Below, in pieces: positions 1-10,000 of a stretch of DNA of 64,000 nt; position 1 is the stretch's first letter, and the number at the start of each line of letters is the position of its first letter. Origin of the DNA: Asanoa iriomotensis (GTDB lineage: Bacteria > Actinomycetota > Actinomycetes > Mycobacteriales > Micromonosporaceae); assembly GCF_016862515.1 (NCBI RefSeq), contig NZ_BONC01000020.1, forward strand, positions 52,823 through 116,822, given 5' to 3'. The notes beneath the pieces are model-generated. The model did no database searches. It saw only the letters and a list, made by a program, of their open reading frames with translations, and was not told the origin of the DNA. The translations under genes and the position numbers were made by a program.

Positions 1-220
1 GGCACTTGATCTCTCGGAGCGGCACGGACAATCCGCTCCGGCGAGACCAATGGGTGACGTGGTTCACCGATCCCCTGGTTGTGCTTGGGGGGCAGCGATC
101 CGCTGCCCCCCATAACGCTGTCTGGGGCGCGCAACGAATGGTTGGTGGGGCCCGGTCAGCACGCAACGATCTTCCGCAGGACGCAATTCTTTCCCATGGC
201 CCCCGTCCGACCTGCGCACA

Positions 221-226
221 TAGCGT
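221..226 (+). promoter_or_regulatory. Candidate -10 hexamer for leaderless ddaH
   Basis: TAGCGT fits the actinobacterial TANNNT -10 and ends 6 nt before the ATG at 233, so the transcript could start at or next to the start codon. No convincing -35 and no Shine-Dalgarno sequence are seen. The rest of positions 1-220 shows nothing I can name. Confidence 0.4.
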
Positions 227-232
227 TGCCGC

Positions 233-1077
233 ATGACGTTGGACGCGGTTGGCGGGCGGCGGCGGTACCTCATGTGCCGGCCGACGTACTTCGCCGTGAA
301 TTACAAGATCAATCCGTGGATGGACCCGACCGCGCCCTATGACACGGCGCTGGCGATCGACCAGTGGACCCACCTGCGGGAGACGTTCGTCGACCTCGGC
401 CACACGGTGGAGGAAATCGACCCGCTGCCCGGTTTGCCCGACATGGTGTTCGCCGCCAACGGTGCGACCGTGGTCGACGGGACCGTCCTCGCCGTCCAGT
501 TCCGCGACCCGGAGCGCGCCGACGAGGGGCCGGCCTACCGGTCGTGGTTCGAGCGCGCCGGCTACGCCGTACACGAGGCGAAGTTCGTCAACGAGGGCGA
601 GGGCGACCTGATGCTCGCCGGCGACGTCGTGCTCGCCGGCACCGGGTTCCGCACCACGCACGCCGCGCACGCCCGCGCCCAGGAGGTGCTCGGCCGGCCG
701 GTGATCACGCTGCAGCTGGTCGACCCGCGCTTTTACCACCTCGACACCGCGCTGTGCGTGCTGTCGGGTTCCGACGGGGTCGGTCCGGTTCGCATCGCCT
801 ACCTGCCCGAGGCGTTCTCGCCAGGCTCGCAGGCGGTGCTGCGCCGGCTGTTCCCCGACGCGGTGATCGCGACCGTGGCCGACGCCGAGGTGCTGGCCCT
901 CAACGCGGTCAGCGACGGGTCGACGGTGGTGCTGCCGGTGCAGGCCACCGGGCTGACGGCGGCGCTGCAGGCGCGTGGTTACCGCACGATCGGTGTAGAC
1001 ATGTCTGAACTACGTAAAGCGGGCGGCGGCCCGAAGTGCTGCACGCTCGAACTGCGTCCGGGCGGAGGGGCCGACTC

Positions 1078-1081
<4 letters not shown>
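233..1081 (+). CDS. ddaH: Dimethylargininase (DDAH-type amidinohydrolase)
   Basis: Predicted to hydrolyse N-dimethylarginine to citrulline and dimethylamine in the cytoplasm. The 282-residue protein has the family's usual length. The substrate-loop motif MVFAANGA is near residue 71, the catalytic His lies in RFYHLDTALC, and the nucleophilic Cys is one of the pair in PKCCTLEL (C269/C270). The ATG at 233 is chosen because the conserved CRPTYF region starts about 15 residues in. Its stop overlaps the start of rocD by 4 nt (ATGA), so the two are translationally coupled. DDAH beside ornithine aminotransferase is a recurring actinobacterial arrangement for arginine-derivative catabolism. An arginine deiminase-like relative is a less likely alternative. 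Confidence 0.88.
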
Positions 1082-2292
<1,211 letters not shown>

Positions 2293-2302
2293 TCATTGCA
2301 CA

Positions 2303-2346
2303 AACGACGAGCCCGGCGCCTCTGCGGAGGGGCCGGGCTCGTCGTT
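2303..2346. terminator. Strong hairpin between convergent genes
   Basis: A perfect 15-bp stem (2303-2317 with 2332-2346) carries a further short CCTC/GAGG stem in its loop. There is no T-run, as is common in GC-rich actinobacteria. It sits 11 nt after the rocD stop and probably ends that transcript. Confidence 0.75.
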
Positions 2347-2363
2347 CGTGCGGTGAAATCGCA

Positions 2364-2410
2364 GATCTTGGTAGGGATTGCTGCTGCAGCAGCAACGAAC
2401 TACCAAGATC
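2364..2410. repeat. Nested palindromic element
   Basis: Outer arms GATCTTGGTAG (2364-2374) and CTACCAAGATC (2400-2410) are perfect inverted repeats. They enclose an 18-bp perfect palindrome (2378-2395, TTGCTGCTG/CAGCAGCAA). The unit is one 47-nt nested dyad in the convergent gap. It may be a second terminator, a protein site or an interspersed palindromic element. Confidence 0.6.
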
Positions 2411-2470
2411 CTGACGTGCGCGAGCTGCGGGCACTGCCCGCCGGATCCTGACCTGGCGGCGACCCCCAGC

Positions 2471-2543
2471 GGGCCTGGCAGCGCAGCGAAGCGGAGCGGT
2501 GTCCGGCGGGAGCGACGGTCCGGACCACCGCGGGCTCGGGACC
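2471..2543 (-). repeat. Interspersed 3'-flanking repeat, copy A
   Basis: On the minus strand this segment contains the core ACCGTCGCTCCCGCCGGACA followed by CCGCTCCGCTTCGCTGC and GCCAGGCCCGC. The same core and flanks recur at 40280-40335 and 46634-46712. It starts 8 nt past the stop of the FHA gene and in the same direction as that gene. Boundaries are approximate. Confidence 0.75.
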
Positions 2544-2551
2544 CGTCTGGT

Positions 2552-3658
2552 TTATCTGTCGAGGGCGCGCATCGTCGTGGTCGGCGCCTCGGCCATGACC
2601 GAGCTCGGGTTGGTCACGCCGCCGGTGGTCCAGGTGCGCGACCGGGCCACCTGGACGCCCGGGTAGAGCTCGACCACGTCGCCCATGCCCAGGGCGCGGG
2701 CCTGTGACTTCAGGGTGATCCGGTTGTCGTCGTCGATCGAGCCGCCCGGGCGCAGGCCGGTGCCGTTGGTGCTGACGTCCTGGACCACCAGGTCCGGGCC
2801 GTGCAGCTCGAAGCGGACGTGGTTGCGGCTGATCCAGCGGCGGGCCTCGTCGGTGAGCCACTGGCCCAGCATCACGCCTCGGTCCGGGGCCCGGCCGACC
2901 GTGATGGGCTGGTCGGCGGCGACCACGAAGCGCTGCCGGACCACGCCGCCGACCCGAGCCGACATGACCTCGGCCCGCGGGCGTGGGCCGCCGTCGCCGA
3001 GGCGCTGCTCGTGTCGCGGGCAGGTGGGAGCGCCGGTGCGCAGCGTCGGCGGTGGCTGGCCGCCGGGCCGGCCCGCGGGCTTGGCGCCGTAGGCCGAGCA
3101 GCCTGGCTCCGGGCAGCGCCACAGGCGGGACAGCAGCTTCATGCCCACCGGTGACGGGTCGCCCGCGCTGGGTTGCGCGCCCCCGCCCACGCGGGCGATC
3201 AGGGTCGGGCCGCCAGGGCCCGACACCGGGGCGAGCAGCCGGCCCGGCTGGGCCAGCCAGCCGTATCGCTGCCGGGCGCCGTCGAAGCGGTTGCGGCTCA
3301 GGACCGGCAGGCCGAGCAGTTCGGCGACCTCGAGCAGGCGGTCGCCGGGGTCGCGGAGCACCTCGATCCGGCCGTCGTCGGCCCAGCGGCGCACCACCAT
3401 GCGTTCGTTGGAGGTCAGGTCCGCGTCGGAGATCAGCCCGCGCGGGGCGATCACGTAGACCGGGACGTTTTCCTCTTCGAGCTGCCGGCCGAGCGCGTCG
3501 ACTGCGATGCCGAGGCGCAGCAGCGTCGCCGGGCGGCCGCCGTCGAGGTCGACGAACCGGCTGACCTCGGCCAGGTCGACCACCGCGCGGGCCAGGGCCG
3601 GGTCGAGGCAGAGCCGGCCCTCGATCGCGTCGAGTACGCGCGATATCTCGAACCTCAT
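2552..3658 (-). CDS. FHA-domain protein with N-terminal PIN/NYN-like region
   Basis: The 368-residue protein has three visible parts. Residues 1-150 are rich in Asp and in short alpha/beta motifs (RFVDLDGGRP, VYVIAPRG, LPVLSRNRFDG), which resembles PIN/NYN-like nuclease folds; I am unsure of this. A Cys/His cluster (CPEPGC, then CPRH) near 185-220 suggests a zinc site. An FHA domain near 245-340 shows the typical GRAPD, SRNHVRFE and STNGT motifs that bind phosphothreonine. The partner is probably a substrate of a Ser/Thr kinase, though none is adjacent (the kinase at 12609 is 9 kb away). Its ATG overlaps the stop of the pterin dehydratase gene by 4 nt. Confidence 0.7.
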   Translation of the reverse strand: MRFEISRVLDAIEGRLCLDPALARAVVDLAEVSRFVDLDGGRPATLLRLGIAVDALGRQLEEENVPVYVIAPRGLISDADLTSNERMVVRRWADDGRIEVLRDPGDRLLEVAELLGLPVLSRNRFDGARQRYGWLAQPGRLLAPVSGPGGPTLIARVGGGAQPSAGDPSPVGMKLLSRLWRCPEPGCSAYGAKPAGRPGGQPPPTLRTGAPTCPRHEQRLGDGGPRPRAEVMSARVGGVVRQRFVVAADQPITVGRAPDRGVMLGQWLTDEARRWISRNHVRFELHGPDLVVQDVSTNGTGLRPGGSIDDDNRITLKSQARALGMGDVVELYPGVQVARSRTWTTGGVTNPSSVMAEAPTTTMRALDR

Positions 3659-3960
3659 GCGGCTTCCCGGATGATCGTGTCGATGCGGCTGGCCAGGTCG
3701 AGGTCCTTGCGGGTGACGCCGCCAGCCGAGTGCGTGCTCAGCGTGAACAGCAGCCGCCGCCAGCGGATGTCGATGTCGGGGTGGTGGTCGAGCTCCTCGG
3801 CCACCTCGGCGACGCGGTCGACCACCGCGATCGCACCGGGAAAGCTGGCCAGCTCGGCGGTGCGGCTGATCCCCGAGGGGTCACCCGCCCAGCCGTCGAG
3901 CCCGGCCAGCGCCGTCTGAAGTTCGTCGGCGCCCAACACCTCTGCCACGCACCAGACCAT
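3655..3960 (-). CDS. Pterin-4a-carbinolamine dehydratase
   Basis: Predicted to dehydrate 4a-hydroxytetrahydropterin; some homologues act as moonlighting proteins. The ~100-residue length fits the family, and the catalytic signature ELDHHPDIDIRW with the HHP core is present, followed by the usual LSTHSAGGVTRKDLDLA. The ATG at 3960 is taken; a GTG at 3948 would give the more typical start VAEVLGADEL. Longer in-frame versions run into the CDF gene and are unlikely. Its TGA overlaps the ATG of the FHA gene by 4 nt, so the two are coupled despite having no obvious common role. Confidence 0.85.
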   Translation of the reverse strand: MVWCVAEVLGADELQTALAGLDGWAGDPSGISRTAELASFPGAIAVVDRVAEVAEELDHHPDIDIRWRRLLFTLSTHSAGGVTRKDLDLASRIDTIIREAA

Positions 3961-4000
3961 ACCGCCCACGCGCATGGGCGCAATGCCCGTTACGAGCAGC

Positions 4001-5041
4001 TCACGGGCGGTGGTGATGCGCCACCACCGCATGGTGGTCGGCACCGTTCGGGTCCGCGTGAACGAGAGCCGAACCCAGCCGGGGTACGGCGTGCAGCAGC
4101 CGATGTTCGGCGGCCACCGCGATGTCGTGCGCCGCGACCACGTCCAGACGCGCGTCGACCACGATCTCGCACTCCGCCCGCAGCCGGTGGCCGATCCAGC
4201 GCAGCCGCGCGGTGCCGATGTCGAGCACGCCGGCGGTCTCCCGCAGCGTCCGCTCCACGGTGTCGAGCAGGGCGGGGTCGACGGCGTCCATCAGCCGCCG
4301 GTACACCTGCCGCGCGGCGCCGGCCAGCACCACCAGGATCGCCGCGGTGATCAGCAGGCCGACCACCGGGTCCGCCCAGCGCCAGCCGAGCGCCAGGCCG
4401 CCGGCGCCGACCAGGACACCGAGAGAGGTGAAGCCGTCGGTACGCGCGTGCAGGCCGTCGGCGACCAGCGCGGCCGAGCCGATCCGCCGCCCGACCCGGA
4501 TCCGGTACTGGGCGACCACCTCGTTGCCGAGGAAGCCGAGCACGCCGGCGAGCGCGACCGCGGGCAGGTGGTCGACGTCGGCCGGGTTGAGCAGCCGCCG
4601 GATCGCCTCCACGGCCGCGAAAACCGCCGACGCCGCGATGAACACCACGATCACGATGCCCGCCAGGTCCTCGGCGCGCCCGTAGCCGTAGGTGTAGCGC
4701 CGGTTCGGGGGCCGCCGCCCGACCACGAACGCGATGAACAACGGCACGGCGGTCAGCGCGTCGGCCACGTTGTGCAGCGTGTCGCCGAGCAGCGCGACCG
4801 AGCCCGACAAGGCGACGACGACGGCCTGCAGCGCCGCCGTCACCGCGAGCACGGCCAGCGAGACCCAGACGGCGCGGATGCCGGCCTTGCTGCCCTCTAG
4901 CTCGCGGTCGACCTGGTCCGCGGTGTCGTGCGAGTGCGGGCGCAGGGCGTGCCGCAGCCGGTGCCAGCGGCCGGGCTCGTCGTGCTGGTGCTCGCCCGAC
5001 CCCGGGGCGTGGTGGTGGCTGGTCACGTGCGGCTCGTGCAT
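4001..5041 (-). CDS. CDF-family cation (zinc-type) efflux transporter
   Basis: A 346-residue inner-membrane metal/proton antiporter. The N-terminus is His-rich (EPHVTSHHHAPGSGEHQHDE), as in zinc CDF proteins. About six membrane segments follow between residues 55 and 225, and the two metal-site motifs DTLHNVAD and DGLHARTD are intact. The C-terminal ~90 residues form the cytoplasmic ferredoxin-like domain. The tail is also His-rich (ADHHAVVAHHHRP). Zinc is the likeliest substrate but cobalt or manganese cannot be excluded. It appears to be transcribed alone or with the pterin dehydratase gene about 40 nt downstream. Confidence 0.9.
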   Translation of the reverse strand: MHEPHVTSHHHAPGSGEHQHDEPGRWHRLRHALRPHSHDTADQVDRELEGSKAGIRAVWVSLAVLAVTAALQAVVVALSGSVALLGDTLHNVADALTAVPLFIAFVVGRRPPNRRYTYGYGRAEDLAGIVIVVFIAASAVFAAVEAIRRLLNPADVDHLPAVALAGVLGFLGNEVVAQYRIRVGRRIGSAALVADGLHARTDGFTSLGVLVGAGGLALGWRWADPVVGLLITAAILVVLAGAARQVYRRLMDAVDPALLDTVERTLRETAGVLDIGTARLRWIGHRLRAECEIVVDARLDVVAAHDIAVAAEHRLLHAVPRLGSALVHADPNGADHHAVVAHHHRP

Positions 5042-5131
5042 GCGGTCATCATCACCCGGCTCGGCCGCCGATTCGCCGAATGGCTCTTGATCGACGTTTG
5101 CCGCTGGGGTGGATCGGGCACGTTTGCCCGC

Positions 5132-5893
5132 ATGCGACGACTAGCGACCTCCGGGCTCGGCGTGTTCGCCGCCCTCTGCATCGGGCTCGCCGGTTGCGGC
5201 ACCTCGACCGCACCGGGCGTGGCGCCCACCCCTTCGGCCGGCTCCGGTGAGCCCTCGGCGCCCAGCGCGGCGACCGCGGAGCTGACCGCCGCCGCCCAGA
5301 AGCTCAACGACGACACCGTCAAGGTCACCCTCGAGTCGGCTGCCGTGAGCAGCACGGGCAACCTCGACCCGAAGGCCGACAAGGCCACCATGAGCCTGAA
5401 GATCGGCACGAACTCCACCGTCGACCTGCGGTCGATCGGCCCGGACGCCTGGCTGCAGGCGACCGGCGTGCCCGGTGTCGAGCCGGGCAAGTGGCTGCAC
5501 ATCGACGGCGCCCGGCTGTCCGGCACGAGCTTCGACGCGCTGCCCGACGGTGACGCCGCCGGCGCCGGCAAGTTCGTCGAGCGGATGGCCGACGTCGACA
5601 AGTCAGGCGACGGCAGCTACCAGGGCACCATCGACCTGACCAAGGTCGCCGGCAGCGGCGTGTCGGTCGACGTGCTGGGCGGCAAGGGCAACGCCGTGCC
5701 GTTCACCGCGACCGTCGACGACCAGGGTCGGCTCTCGCAGCTGACCATCGACCTGACCTCGATCGACGCGCAGCTCGGCAAGATGACCACCACGTACTCG
5801 GACTTCGGCACGCCGGTCACCGTGGCCGCGCCGCCGGCCGCCCAGGTGGTCGAGGCACCGGAGTCGCTGCTCCAGGCGCTCGGCGCCAAGTAG
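5132..5893 (+). CDS. LppX/LprAFG-like lipoprotein
   Basis: A secreted lipoprotein of 253 residues. The ATG at 5132 gives a short basic n-region (MRR), a hydrophobic stretch and a lipobox ending IGLAGC, with Cys 22 as the lipidation site. A Ser/Pro/Ala-rich linker follows, then a ~200-residue domain with alternating beta segments (DDTVKVTLESA, ATMSLKIGT, GPDAWLQATG) resembling the LppX/LprAFG fold. Mycobacterial relatives carry lipids or act at the cell surface; the ligand here is unknown. In-frame starts further upstream run into the divergent CDF gene and lack a signal peptide. A strong terminator follows. Confidence 0.75.
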   Translation: MRRLATSGLGVFAALCIGLAGCGTSTAPGVAPTPSAGSGEPSAPSAATAELTAAAQKLNDDTVKVTLESAAVSSTGNLDPKADKATMSLKIGTNSTVDLRSIGPDAWLQATGVPGVEPGKWLHIDGARLSGTSFDALPDGDAAGAGKFVERMADVDKSGDGSYQGTIDLTKVAGSGVSVDVLGGKGNAVPFTATVDDQGRLSQLTIDLTSIDAQLGKMTTTYSDFGTPVTVAAPPAAQVVEAPESLLQALGAK

Positions 5894-5910
5894 GCATTAC
5901 TCTCCCCCGG

Positions 5911-5946
5911 CCCGTGCCCCCGCTTCGGCGGGGGCACGGGCTTTTT
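5911..5946. terminator. Rho-independent terminator
   Basis: A perfect 13-bp GC stem (5911-5923 with 5928-5940) with a TTCG tetraloop is followed by CTTTTTC on the plus strand. It ends the lipoprotein gene and abuts the stop of the convergent desaturase gene. Confidence 0.9.
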
Positions 5947-6947
5947 CAGCGCCCCACGCTGTCCATGTAGCGCAGCGCCTGCCGGTAGGAGTCGATCAAC
6001 CCGGTCCAGTGGTACGGGATGCCGTGCTCGGCGCAGTGTGCCCGCACGATCGGCGCCGCCCGGCGCAGGTTGGCCCGCGGCATGCTCGGGAACAGGTGGT
6101 GCTCGACCTGGTAGTTGAGCCCGCCCAGGGCCACGTCGACCCAGCGCCCGCCGAGCACGTTGCGCGAGGTCAGCACCTGCTTGCGCAGGAAGTCGAGCTC
6201 GTCGGCGGCGGTGAGCACGGGCATGCCCTTGTGGTTGGGTGCGAACGAGAGCCCCATGTAAACGCCCCACAGCGCCTGGTGCACCGCCATGAAGGCGAAC
6301 GCCTTGCCGACGGGCAGCACGGCGAAGACGAGGCTCAGGTAGCCGGCGGTGTGCAGGAACAGCAGCAGCGCCTCGGTCCGGCGGTGCCGCATCGGCACGT
6401 TGAACAGCGCCTTGATGCTGGAGACGTGCAGGTTGAGCCCTTCGAGCGTGAGCAGCGGGAAGAACAGCTTGGCCTGGTTGCGCGCCATCCAACGGCCGAA
6501 GCCGGTGCGCTTGGCCGCCTGCTTCTCGGTCCAGACGAGCACGCCCTCGCCGACGTCGGGATCGTGGTCCTCGTGGTTGGGGTTGGCGTGGTGCCGGTTG
6601 TGCTTGTCGATCCACCAGCCGAAGCTGAGACCGGTCGCGAGGTTGCCCGCGGTCAGCCCGGCGACCTCGCTCATCTTGCGGCTGCGGAACATCTGGCGGT
6701 GCCCGGCGTCGTGGCCGAGGAACGCGACCTGGGTGGTGGCCACGGCGAGCAGCGCGGCGACGGCGAGCGTCCACCACGAGTTGCCGACGAGGACGAAGGT
6801 CGCCCAGGCACCGGCGAACAGCAGGCCGGTCAGGCCGATCGTCACCGCGTACCGGCCGGGTCTGCGCCGCATCAGGCCGGCCCCGGCGATCTCGCGGGAG
6901 AGCTGGGCGAAGTCACTTCCGCGTCGTTCCTGGGCGATCACAGTCAT
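5946..6947 (-). CDS. Membrane fatty-acid desaturase
   Basis: A 333-residue di-iron membrane enzyme that introduces a double bond into an acyl chain. All three histidine boxes are present: HDAGH, HNRHH (followed by further His in NPNHEDHD), and QVEHH before LFPSM. Hydrophobic segments flank the first box and fall near the middle. The Q-x-x-HH third box resembles linoleoyl-CoA or front-end-type desaturases, but this protein has no cytochrome b5 domain, so it probably uses a separate ferredoxin. Position specificity cannot be read from sequence. The gene stands alone. Confidence 0.88.
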   Translation of the reverse strand: MTVIAQERRGSDFAQLSREIAGAGLMRRRPGRYAVTIGLTGLLFAGAWATFVLVGNSWWTLAVAALLAVATTQVAFLGHDAGHRQMFRSRKMSEVAGLTAGNLATGLSFGWWIDKHNRHHANPNHEDHDPDVGEGVLVWTEKQAAKRTGFGRWMARNQAKLFFPLLTLEGLNLHVSSIKALFNVPMRHRRTEALLLFLHTAGYLSLVFAVLPVGKAFAFMAVHQALWGVYMGLSFAPNHKGMPVLTAADELDFLRKQVLTSRNVLGGRWVDVALGGLNYQVEHHLFPSMPRANLRRAAPIVRAHCAEHGIPYHWTGLIDSYRQALRYMDSVGR

Positions 6948-7081
6948 GCCGTTGAGCCTCCCGGGCTGGGGCTTCTCGATGAAGCCAGCGGTCCCCCTAA
7001 CCGCTGGTAGTGCCAGCCCTACCGGGGTCTCGCCGGTGGATCAGGGTGGTGCGACACACTAACCCACGACGGCTCGCCGTC

Positions 7082-10000
7082 CTAGGTCATGCGGGCCAGA
7101 GCTCCGCGGACCTTGCGGAGGTCGCGGCGCCGTCGCTCGTAGGTCATCGCGACCGAAATCAAGATCAGACCACCACCGGCGAGGTACGCCCAGCGGGGCA
7201 GCAGGTCCCACACCGCCAGCTCGTGGATGGTCAGCACGACCAGCGTGAGTCCGCCGGCCACGACGGGTGCCCGCCAGCGGCGGTGTGTCCCGATCAGCAC
7301 GATCGCCACCGCGCCAGCCCCGAGCAGCACGCGCCGGATCAGTTGGCCGTCCGCGACCAGGATCGACGTCAGGCTCGGCAACAGCGCGGCGGCCAGTCCG
7401 GGGCCGAGGGCCAGCCAGCTACCCAGCCGCGGGTCGCGAAGAAGCGCGATATATCCGGCGGCGAGGGCGATTCCGGCCGCCGGGAGCGTGTAGGCCTCCC
7501 GCAGCGCGACGTCCTCCGACAGGAGCAGGAGCCACCAGGCGAGCAACTCGGCGCCGGCGGCGCCGAAACCCAACCGCCAGCGGGCGCCTTGAGCCGGCAG
7601 GACGGCCCGGATGCCGAGCACCGCGCCCCAGATCGTCGCCACGGCCGCGGCTGTCCGGGCGTCGTTCCAGGTGAGCACCAGGGCGGGCAGCACGGCGACG
7701 TGGCCGAACGCGTCGACGGCCGGTCCCTCGACACCGGGACGCTTCCGGCGCAGCAGGTAGCCCAGGCCGAGCGCGACCGCCCCGACCGCCAGCACGGGGA
7801 AGGACGCCCGGCGCAGGGGGAGGTCCGCGGCGAGCACGGCGGCGACGGCGAAGTTCGTGGCCGCTACGACGGTGGCCAGCCAGCCCGCCACCCGGGCGAC
7901 CTCGGCGGTGCCGGCCGCACCCACGACGGCGCCGGCCGCGATGAGCGCACCGAGCGCGGCGAGGGTGGCCGGCTCGGTCGGCAACAGCCCCGAGAAGCCA
8001 GACCCGATGAGGAGCGCCGCCGGCACGACGGCGCCGGCCGCCGACCGCACGGCGGCGGTGAGCGCACAGGCGATGCCGGCCGCGAGCGCGACCGCCGGCA
8101 CGACGGGCCACGGCACCGCCGCCACCACCAGCACGGCCAGCAACCCACCCAGCCCGAGGAATCCCGCCAACACGGCCAGCACACCGGCATGGGCGCCACC
8201 GACCAACGGCTGCCCGTCCTGGGCCCCGACCAGCCCCGCATCGGTGGGCGAGCCGTCCGTATCGGCCGGTCGGGTGCCCGGCGAGCCCTGCTCGTCACCA
8301 TCATCCGCGCCGTGCGCGATGGGCGAGGACGACGCGTCGCCGCTCTCAATCCCCGACCGCACGACGGCGGACCCTCCCGCAGTGGCTGGGACACCTCCGC
8401 CGGCCGGGTGGGCGAGCGCCGTGTCCGGACGCAGGAACAGGGCCAGCGCGGCGGCCGCGAGGATCAGCAGGGTTGCCGCCGGGCCCGCGGTGATGTCGAG
8501 CGAGTTCGACGGGGTCAGGCCGACGCCCGAAGGCGCACCGGTCCAGGCGTGGTCCCACCAGGCGTAGGGCGCGAACAGCACCGTGCCCAGCGCCGGCGCA
8601 GCCGCGAACAGTGACAGGGCCGCGACGGGGACCGCCGCCACACCGACCACGAGCCGGCCGACCGCCGCCGGCCGGACGAGCAGCGCGACCGCGAGCACCA
8701 GCAGCGCCACGGACGGGTAGACGCCGGCTGGTTCGTCCACCTCGGACAGTGCCGGCCACCCGCCGGCCACCGCCGCGCAGGTGGCCAGCGCGACCACCGC
8801 CGGGGTGGCGTACCCGACGAGCCTGGGCAGTCGACCGAACAGCAGCGTCGCGCCCAGCGGGACGGCGACGGCCGCCAGCCCCGCGCGGGCCGGCCAGGCA
8901 CCGCCGGCACCCGCCGCGTAGACCGTTGCGGCAACCGCGGCCGGCACCGCCGCGAGCCCGACCGCGCACCACCACGCCGCACCCCGCCGGGTCCGGACGG
9001 CCGCGGCCGCGCCCAGCAACGCCAGCGCCCCGAACACCGCCGCCGTCGACCACGGCCGGGCCAGCCCCACCACCACGGCGTGCCCGGCCAGCGCCGCCGC
9101 CGCGAGCGTCGTCTCCAGCGCCGGCCGCGCGACCAGCACGACCACCGCCGCCACCGCGAGGTCGAGGGTGGACACTGCCCACCACGGCATCGCCAGCGAC
9201 GTCGGCAGGGCCAGCACCACGAGCAGGCCGCCGCCGACGGCGACCGCGGTGCGGGCCGCGGGCGGCACCAGCAGGCCGAGCGCGACGGCACCGAGCACCA
9301 GCGCCACCGGTAGCTGCCAGTCACCGGTCAGCGAAACCGGGCCGCCGGCGACGAACGGCGGCAGCGAGCCCACCATCGTCTCGACGGCGACGGCCACCGC
9401 CATCAGCCCCGGCACCGTCAGGAACGCCCCCGCGGTGATCAGTGCGCCGATCCTGGCGACCCGCAGCCGGAGCGCCACGAGCGCGATCGCCAGCACCACT
9501 CCGGCGGCGGTCACCAACAGCACCGACTCCGCCAGCACGGTGACCGGCCGGAGCACGGCGACCGCGACGGCCGGCGGCACGGTGGCGGCTCCGGCGACGG
9601 AGAGCCACCGCACCCGGCCGACCGGGCCCGCCGCCGCCAACAGCACCGCCACCAGCAGCGTCGGGACCCCGGTGAGCAGGACCGGTGTGCCGTCGTCGAA
9701 GACCAGCACCGCGAGGGCGCACACCCCCGAAGCAACCTGTGCGCACCCGAAACCGATCCAGCCCAGCACCCGCAGAGGCAGGCCCGCGGTCCGGACCAGC
9801 GCCAGGTCGAGCGCCGCGGTGCAGGCGAACATCAACGCCCAGCCCCACGCCGTGGCGTCCAGCCAGTACGCGAGCAGCGGCAGCACGGGCTGCGCCGCCA
9901 CCAGTGCGGCCAGCCCGGGCGCGCCCAGGCCCGTCAGCCGCCCGTAGGCACTCCCGACCGCGGCGGTCACCACGCATACCACCGCCGCGTAGAGAGCGCC

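Noticed and set aside
7010..8614. A 534-codon plus-strand frame over the giant membrane protein
   Set aside because: Gln/Arg/Gly/His-rich composition typical of antisense shadow, and no start context.
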